Source of the DNA: Candidatus Zhuqueibacterota bacterium
Lineage (GTDB): Bacteria; SM23-31; B21-G16
Length of the DNA stretch: 5,849 nt
NCBI GenBank assembly: GCA_003644825.1
Contig: QNDJ01000128.1
Coordinates: 1-5,849 of the forward strand
Direction of reading: 5' to 3'
Notes under the pieces: model-generated
Told to the model about the DNA's origin: nothing
Database searches by the model: none
What the model saw: only the letters and a program-made list of their open reading frames with translations
Part shown: one piece after another, positions 1-5,849 of the stretch
How positions within the stretch are numbered: position 1 is the stretch's first letter
How the letters are laid out: every line of letters begins with the position of its first letter
Translations under genes and position numbers: made by a program

Positions 1-2360
1 ACTATATTCTTTATATCTTCTTTTGTTAAAGAGTTAAACACAATAATTTCATCGATTCTGTTAAGAAATTCCGGGCTCACTCTCTGTTTGAGTAATTCAA
101 ATAATCTTGTTTTCATTTCTTTGTATATTTCTTCTCTGTTATTTTCAGTTATTCTTGAACAGTAATCCATTATAAGTGAAGCACCAATATTTGAAGTCAT
201 AATAATAATAGAATTTTTAAAATTAACCGTCCTTCCTTTATTATCGGTCAATCTTCCATCATCGAAAACCTGAAGCAATATATTAAACACCTCTGGATGG
301 GCCTTTTCAAATTCATCCAGCAGAATGACACAATAAGGTCTTCTTCTAACAGCTTCAGTGAGTTGTCCTCCCTCTTCATATCCGACATATCCAGGCGGTG
401 CACCAATAAGCCTCGAAACTGAATGCCTTTCCATATACTCAGACATATCTATTCTTACAATTGCTTTTTCATCGTCAAAGAGGAATTCTGCAAGAGCCTT
501 GGCAAGCTCAGTTTTTCCAACACCTGTACTTCCCAGGAATATGAATGTTCCTATTGGTCTATTCTGGTCCTGTAGACCGGTTCTTGCACGCCTTACTGCA
601 TCAGAAACAGCCGTTACTGCTTCATCCTGCCCAACAACCCGGGTATGTATTCTTTCTTCCATCTTCAACAACTTCTCTTTTTCACTTTCAAGCATTCTCG
701 AAACAGGAATTCCAGTCCATTTAGATACAATTTCAGCAATATCATCTTCATCCACCTCCTCTTTAAGCAACTTTCTGTCTTTTTGAAGTTCCATAAGTTT
801 TTCGTTTTCTTTTTTAAGTTTTTCCTGAAGTTCAGTAAGGACACCATATTTTAACTGAGCTGCTTTTGAATAATCTCCGTCTCTTTCAGCTTTAGTTTCT
901 TCCATTTTAGTATTTTCAATTTCTTCTTTAAGATTTCTGATTCTGGAAATAGTCTCTTTTTCCATACTCCACTGAGCTTTTAAAGAAGAAGTCTCCTCAT
1001 TGAGCCTTGCAAGTTCTCTATTAATCTTATTCAACCTGTCTTTTGATGAAGCATCTTTTTCTTTTTTTACAGCTTCTCGTTCAATTTCAAGCTGTTTAAT
1101 TCTTCTTTCCAGCTCATCAATTTCTTCGGGCATACTGTCTATTTCGATTCTCAACTTTGAAGCCGCCTCATCAATAAGGTCTATAGCTTTATCGGGCAAT
1201 TGTCTATCCGTTATGTATCTATCTGAAAGAACTGCAGCCTGTATTAATGCACTATCCTTTATTCTGACCCCGTGATGAACTTCATATCGTTCTTTCAGAC
1301 CTCTAAGTATTGATATTGTATCCTCAATTGAAGGTTCGGTAATTAAAACCGGCTGAAACCTCCTCTCAAGGGCAGCATCTTTTTCTATATATTTTCTGTA
1401 CTCTTTAAGAGTTGTAGCACCTATACATCTTAATTCTCCTCTTGCCAGAGCAGGTTTTAACATATTAGAAGCATCTACTGCACCTTCAGCACTACCAGCA
1501 CCAACAACAGTATGCAACTCATCTATAAATAGAATAATTCTTCCGTCTGACTCTGTTATCTCTTTTAAAACAGCTTTTAGTCTTTCTTCGAATTCACCTC
1601 TGAATTTAGCCCCTGCTATAAGGCTCCCGAGGTCAAGAGCAACAATTCTCTTATTTTTTAAATTCTCAGGAACATCACCAGCAACAATCCTGTGAGCTAT
1701 TCCTTCAGCAACAGCGGTTTTACCTACCCCTGGTTCACCAATTAAAACAGGATTATTTTTTGTTCTTCTGCTTAAAACCTGTAGAACTCTACGTATTTCT
1801 TCATCCCTTCCAATAACAGGGTCAAGTTTACCTTTTTTAGCAAGGTCATTCAAATCTCTTCCATATCTTTTAAGCGCCTGATATTTCTCTTCCGGAGCCT
1901 GGTCAGTCACTCTTTGACTTCCTCTAATCTCTTTTAACGCATTAAAAATATCATCCTTTTTTACCCCTGATTCCTTAAACAAAGATTTTAATAAACCATC
2001 CTTTTCCTCTGTCATAGCAAGAAGAAGATGTTCTGTAGAGATAAACTCATCTTTCAGGGAATTTGCTTCTTCAAGAGCTCGATCAAAAAGATTCATACTC
2101 CTCTGAGACAGATATATATTTCCTATTCCGCCACCATATACAGATGGAAACTTACTTATCCCGTCTTCCAGCTTATTCTTAATAACATCGGTATGCGCAC
2201 CAACCTTTTTTAAAATTGCTGGAACAACACCATCACTATCCTTAAGAAGTCCAAGCAACAGGTGCTCCGGCTCTATAGACTGTTGATTCTTTTCCCGCAC
2301 AATCTTCTGAGCTTCGTTTATAGCTTCCTGAGCTTTTATTGTAAATTTATCAAAGTTCAT
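1..2360 (-). CDS. clpB: ATP-dependent disaggregase ClpB, 3' end cut by window edge
   Basis: ClpB is a cytosolic hexameric AAA+ chaperone that, with DnaK, pulls polypeptides out of aggregates through its central pore. The frame is open from the ATG at 2360 to the window edge, giving 786 codons; roughly the last 80 residues (D2 small domain, sensor 2) lie outside. Visible parts in order: Clp N-domain (about 1-148); D1 with Walker A GEPGVGKT (208-215), pore loop [11 protein letters not shown] around F253, Walker B LFIDE (D280/E281) and arginine fingers R333/R334; a coiled-coil M-domain (about 410-530) ending before SKWTGIPV; D2 with Walker A GSTGVGKT (610-617), pore loop GYVGYEEGG (Y658), Walker B LLDEF (D682/E683) and arginine finger R768 in EFLNRID. 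The M-domain separates ClpB from ClpA and ClpC. The start is supported by a strong Shine-Dalgarno AGAGGTGG (2375-2368), 7 nt upstream. It is the last visible gene after dnaK and hsp20, behind a hairpin. Confidence 0.97.
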   Translation of the reverse strand, partial: MNFDKFTIKAQEAINEAQKIVREKNQQSIEPEHLLLGLLKDSDGVVPAILKKVGAHTDVIKNKLEDGISKFPSVYGGGIGNIYLSQRSMNLFDRALEEANSLKDEFISTEHLLLAMTEEKDGLLKSLFKESGVKKDDIFNALKEIRGSQRVTDQAPEEKYQALKRYGRDLNDLAKKGKLDPVIGRDEEIRRVLQVLSRRTKNNPVLIGEPGVGKTAVAEGIAHRIVAGDVPENLKNKRIVALDLGSLIAGAKFRGEFEERLKAVLKEITESDGRIILFIDELHTVVGAGSAEGAVDASNMLKPALARGELRCIGATTLKEYRKYIEKDAALERRFQPVLITEPSIEDTISILRGLKERYEVHHGVRIKDSALIQAAVLSDRYITDRQLPDKAIDLIDEAASKLRIEIDSMPEEIDELERRIKQLEIEREAVKKEKDASSKDRLNKINRELARLNEETSSLKAQWSMEKETISRIRNLKEEIENTKMEETKAERDGDYSKAAQLKYGVLTELQEKLKKENEKLMELQKDRKLLKEEVDEDDIAEIVSKWTGIPVSRMLESEKEKLLKMEERIHTRVVGQDEAVTAVSDAVRRARTGLQDQNRPIGTFIFLGSTGVGKTELAKALAEFLFDDEKAIVRIDMSEYMERHSVSRLIGAPPGYVGYEEGGQLTEAVRRRPYCVILLDEFEKAHPEVFNILLQVFDDGRLTDNKGRTVNFKNSIIIMTSNIGASLIMDYCSRITENNREEIYKEMKTRLFELLKQRVSPEFLNRIDEIIVFNSLTKEDIKNI
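1908..1926 (-). other. Candidate internal translation start for N-terminally truncated ClpB
   Basis: Codon 151 of clpB is GTG (1910-1908), at the junction of the N-domain and D1, with TAGAGG (1926-1921) 10 nt upstream. Known from E. coli: a short ClpB lacking the N-domain starts at an internal GTG at codon 149. Here the codon, its place in the protein (before [16 protein letters not shown]) and an upstream purine-rich site are all kept. That it is used is inference; GTG is also an ordinary valine codon. Confidence 0.4.
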
Positions 2361-2390
2361 AAATTACCACCTCTAAAAAATTTATTAAAA

Positions 2391-2417
2391 GAAAACGAGG
2401 ATAAAACCCTCGTTTTC
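2391..2417 (-). terminator. Intrinsic terminator or attenuator hairpin between hsp20 and clpB
   Basis: On the minus strand a perfect 10-bp stem (GAAAACGAGG pairing with CCTCGTTTTC, loop GTTTTAT) starts 32 nt after the hsp20 stop codon. It is followed by TTTTAAT and then another run of six T. No T-run follows it on the plus strand, so it fits termination in the direction of the genes. It ends 30 nt before the clpB ATG, leaving no room for a separate promoter after it, and I see no convincing promoter just before it. It therefore probably acts as a partial terminator that lowers clpB expression relative to dnaK and hsp20, or as an mRNA processing or stabilising stem. Half of the stem is A-T pairs, so it is of moderate strength. 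Confidence 0.6.
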
Positions 2418-2449
2418 AACTCACACATACATCCTGACTTAATCATCAT

Positions 2450-2851
2450 TTATTCAAGTTTCCTCAAAGGAAAATTTATTAACAACATACCATTCTCAAG
2501 ATTGGCAGTTATCTTTTCACAATCAATTTCTTTTTTTATTCTGAACCTCCTGAAATATACACCCTTATCAAGCTCGCTAAGGATGTTTTCACCTTTTTCT
2601 TTAAACTTATCATCCTTTTTCCCCTGCAACACAAGCTCCTCATTTGTAACTTTTATGTTAAGTTCATCCTTTTTTATACCTGGAACTTCAGCAACCAGAG
2701 TATAACCATCTTCTCTTTCCCAGATATCTATTTTAGGTATCAGGAGAATTTCATTCTCATATTTTTTATCAACACCTTCTCTTGACCGGGATTCAAGAAC
2801 TTCAATATAGCCTTTTTTCCCATTTTTTGATTCTTCTTTCTTTTTAGCCAT
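2450..2851 (-). CDS. hsp20: Small heat-shock protein, Hsp20/alpha-crystallin family
   Basis: This 133-residue protein should act as an ATP-independent holdase that binds unfolding proteins and passes them to DnaK and ClpB. The alpha-crystallin domain occupies about residues 37-130: PKIDIWE (39-45), YTLVAEVPG (50-58), DELNIKV and EELVLQGKK (62-79), then GVYFRRFRI (97-105) and the hallmark ANLENGMLLINFP (116-128, the A-x-x-x-n-G-x-L motif). The N-terminal arm is short and strongly charged (MAKKKEESKNGKKG at the start) with no Phe or Trp before residue 44. The protein ends five residues after the last strand (LRKLE), so the C-terminal I-x-I/V oligomerisation motif seen in most bacterial members is missing. 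The ATG is supported by AAAGGA (2866-2861), 9 nt upstream. The gene starts 38 nt after the dnaK stop with no terminator between, so the two are very likely cotranscribed. Confidence 0.93.
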   Translation of the reverse strand: MAKKKEESKNGKKGYIEVLESRSREGVDKKYENEILLIPKIDIWEREDGYTLVAEVPGIKKDELNIKVTNEELVLQGKKDDKFKEKGENILSELDKGVYFRRFRIKKEIDCEKITANLENGMLLINFPLRKLE

Positions 2852-2889
2852 ATCAAAATTTCCTTTCAGAATTTTTTAATTTTAGAATA

Positions 2890-4857
<1,968 letters not shown>

Positions 4858-4874
4858 TTAGCGTTTTATATATT

Positions 4875-4890
4875 TGCAAATTCCATACCA
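4875..4890 (-). promoter_or_regulatory. Candidate sigma54 (-24/-12) promoter for dnaK operon
   Basis: The minus strand reads TGGTATG-GAAT-TTGCA, preceded by C. The sigma54 consensus is YTGGCACG-N4-TTGCW. All of TGG, the A and final G of the -24 block, and the complete TTGCA of the -12 block match. The invariant GG (4889-4888) and GC (4877-4876) have the required 10-bp spacing. The two differences are both C to T. It would start transcription near A4864, giving a leader of about 42 nt that contains the dnaK Shine-Dalgarno. The gene sits directly downstream in the right orientation. Use in the cell is inference; it needs rpoN and an enhancer-binding activator in the genome, neither of which is visible here. 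Confidence 0.55.
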
Positions 4891-4928
4891 GAAAAAACTA
4901 CATTCTTTAACTTATTGTTTAAAAAGAT

Positions 4929-4956
4929 ATTATGAACTACTACAAAAAATCTTCAA
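4929..4956 (-). promoter_or_regulatory. Weak sigma70-like promoter candidate upstream of dnaK
   Basis: TTGAAG (4956-4951) and CATAAT (4934-4929) are separated by 16 bp and match the housekeeping hexamers at 4 of 6 and 5 of 6 positions. Transcription would start near 4922, upstream of the sigma54-like element. In DNA this AT-rich such matches arise easily by chance, so this is a candidate only. Confidence 0.25.
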
Positions 4957-4971
4957 AATGATTCCCTTCAT

Positions 4972-4999
4972 ATTTTATATAAAAATGTCATATTGTCAT
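4972..4999 (-). promoter_or_regulatory. Sigma70-like promoter candidate overlapping the palindrome
   Basis: ATGACA (4999-4994) and TAAAAT (4977-4972) each match the housekeeping hexamers at 5 of 6 positions, with a 16-bp spacer. The -35 element lies inside the right half of the palindrome at 4990-5015, so a protein bound there would block it. The resulting dnaK leader would be about 140 nt. It may be a basal promoter, but AT richness makes chance matches common. Confidence 0.35.
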
Positions 5000-5015
5000 A
5001 ATAATATGTCAATAT
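4990..5015. promoter_or_regulatory. Imperfect 26-bp palindrome, possible operator or activator site
   Basis: On the minus strand the arms ATATTGaCATA and TATGaCAATAT flank a 4-bp centre, TTAT; ten of eleven arm positions pair, the exception being the A-A pair in lower case. It begins 8 nt after the peptidase stop codon. Its centre is about 138 bp upstream of the start predicted for the sigma54-like promoter, within the usual range for enhancer-binding-protein sites. It also overlaps a sigma70-like -35 hexamer, so a repressor role is possible. A third TGACA copy follows at 4990-4986. A weak terminator for the upstream gene is the alternative, since ATTTTTATAT follows at 4986-4977, but the stem would have only two G-C pairs. 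Confidence 0.4.
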
Positions 5016-5022
5016 TACTTAC

Positions 5023-5849
5023 TTATAACAATATCAATTTTTCTGGCGATTTTGTTAACACCTCACATCCTGTTTTTTTTATTAATATCATATTTTCAAT
5101 CCTTACTCCTCCATATTCAGGCAAATAAATACCCGGTTCTATTGTAATAACCATATTTTCCTGTAATTTATCGCCTTCCAGTGAAGATAACTTAGGGCTT
5201 TCGTGAACATCGAGCCCGATGCCATGCCCCGTATTGTGGAAAAAATATTTTCCATACCCTTCCTTTTCAATTATACTTCTTACCAATCTATCAACATCCT
5301 TCCCTTTCAAACCGGGCTTTAAGGAATTAATCGCATTCTGCAGGGCTCTATAAGCTAAATCGTATATTGTTTTAAGCTTCTCATCAATTTTGCCCATACC
5401 AACTGTTCTTGTCATATCGGAATGATATCCACCTGAAACTGCACCAAAATCCAGCACTACAACATCCCCTTCTTCAATTCTTTTAACAGACGGTTCCGAA
5501 TGAGGTATAGCAGAATTACTGCCACTGGCAACAATTGTATCAAAAGATACTTCTCCATCACCATTACTTCTGATAAAATAATCAAGCTCCATTGCAACAT
5601 CCAGTTCACTTATTCTAGGTTTTATATACTCAAGTATATGATTATATGCCCTATCACCAATTTCTGCTGCTTTCTTTAATAGTTTTATTTCCTTTTTTTC
5701 TTTTATCTTTCTGCAGTCTTCGATCAAACCCCTCATTGGTTTCAATTTAATACTATTGAGTTTATTTTTAAGTTCTCGATACTTTTTTACTGATAAAAAA
5801 TTATCTTCATAACCAATAATTTTAATATTTACATCAGATAATACCTTAT
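5023..5849 (-). CDS. M24-family Xaa-Pro-type metallopeptidase, 5' end cut by window edge
   Basis: This is the C-terminal 274 residues of a cytosolic pita-bread peptidase, probably an Xaa-Pro aminopeptidase or dipeptidase that cleaves beside proline. The frame stays open upstream to the edge, so the true start is outside; the visible first 40 or so residues look like the end of the creatinase N-terminal domain (ending in KLKPMRGLIED), which argues against a methionine aminopeptidase. All five dinuclear-metal ligands are present, numbered from the first whole codon: D133 (VVLDFGA), D144 (HSDMTRTV), H208 (HNTGHGIGLDVHE), E237 (ITIEPGIY) and E251 (GGVRIEN). Catalytic histidines in PHSEPS (H116) and VHESP (H215) are also kept. 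The stop is TAA at 5025-5023. The 201-bp gap after it suggests dnaK has its own promoter. Aminopeptidase versus dipeptidase cannot be settled here. Confidence 0.93.
   Translation of the reverse strand, partial: KVLSDVNIKIIGYEDNFLSVKKYRELKNKLNSIKLKPMRGLIEDCRKIKEKKEIKLLKKAAEIGDRAYNHILEYIKPRISELDVAMELDYFIRSNGDGEVSFDTIVASGSNSAIPHSEPSVKRIEEGDVVVLDFGAVSGGYHSDMTRTVGMGKIDEKLKTIYDLAYRALQNAINSLKPGLKGKDVDRLVRSIIEKEGYGKYFFHNTGHGIGLDVHESPKLSSLEGDKLQENMVITIEPGIYLPEYGGVRIENMILIKKTGCEVLTKSPEKLILL

Noticed and set aside
358-1275. Plus-strand open frames opposite clpB (for example 358-786 and 1000-1275)
   Set aside because: They are serine- and leucine-rich antisense shadows of clpB, which is unbroken and has all its motifs on the minus strand.
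2262-2705. Plus-strand open frame of 147 codons opposite clpB and hsp20
   Set aside because: It spans two well-supported genes and their hairpin on the opposite strand, and its product is the F/S/L-rich reading expected from antisense of lysine- and glutamate-rich coding sequence.
4874-5128. Plus-strand open frame of 84 codons crossing the gap upstream of dnaK
   Set aside because: It begins with TTG and no ribosome-binding site, runs into the 3' end of the peptidase gene on the other strand, and encodes a low-complexity I/L/F/Y/N-rich sequence with no recognisable domain.
5743-5745. TTG at 5745 as the start of the peptidase gene
   Set aside because: The frame continues open upstream to the window edge with sequence that looks like the creatinase N-terminal domain, there is no ribosome-binding site before this codon, and family members are much longer.

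Overview
The window is a short, AT-rich stretch of bacterial chromosome in which every gene reads on the minus strand. In transcription order, from high to low coordinates, it carries the 3' part of an M24-family Xaa-Pro-type peptidase gene (5849 to 5023), a 201-bp regulatory gap (5022-4822), dnaK (4821-2890), a small heat-shock protein gene of the Hsp20/alpha-crystallin family (2851-2450), an intergenic hairpin (2417-2391), and clpB (2360 to beyond position 1). No RNA genes, CRISPR arrays or mobile elements are visible, and both window edges cut genes.

The DnaK has the insertion in its nucleotide-binding domain (about residues 75-105) that is typical of diderm (Gram-negative type) bacteria, and it ends in an acidic EVVDD-type tail. 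Together with the low GC content this suggests an AT-rich diderm bacterium. I cannot name a phylum from sequence reading alone.

Functionally, dnaK-hsp20-clpB is a compact protein-disaggregation cassette. The small Hsp holds unfolding proteins in a refoldable state, DnaK binds and delivers them, and ClpB threads aggregated chains through its hexameric pore. The usual DnaK partners dnaJ and grpE, and the repressor gene hrcA, are absent from the window.

The most interesting part is the control region in front of dnaK. No CIRCE operator or sigma32-type promoter is visible. There is instead a good match to a sigma54 (-24/-12) promoter (4875-4890), and about 138 bp upstream of its predicted start a 26-bp imperfect palindrome (4990-5015) lies in the range typical of enhancer-binding-protein sites. 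Less specific sigma70-like hexamers lie between and across these elements. A terminator-like hairpin before clpB may set a lower or conditional level of ClpB. A conserved-position GTG start inside clpB may give a second, N-terminally shortened ClpB. The small Hsp is unusual in lacking the C-terminal I-X-I tail and in having a charged N-terminal arm.
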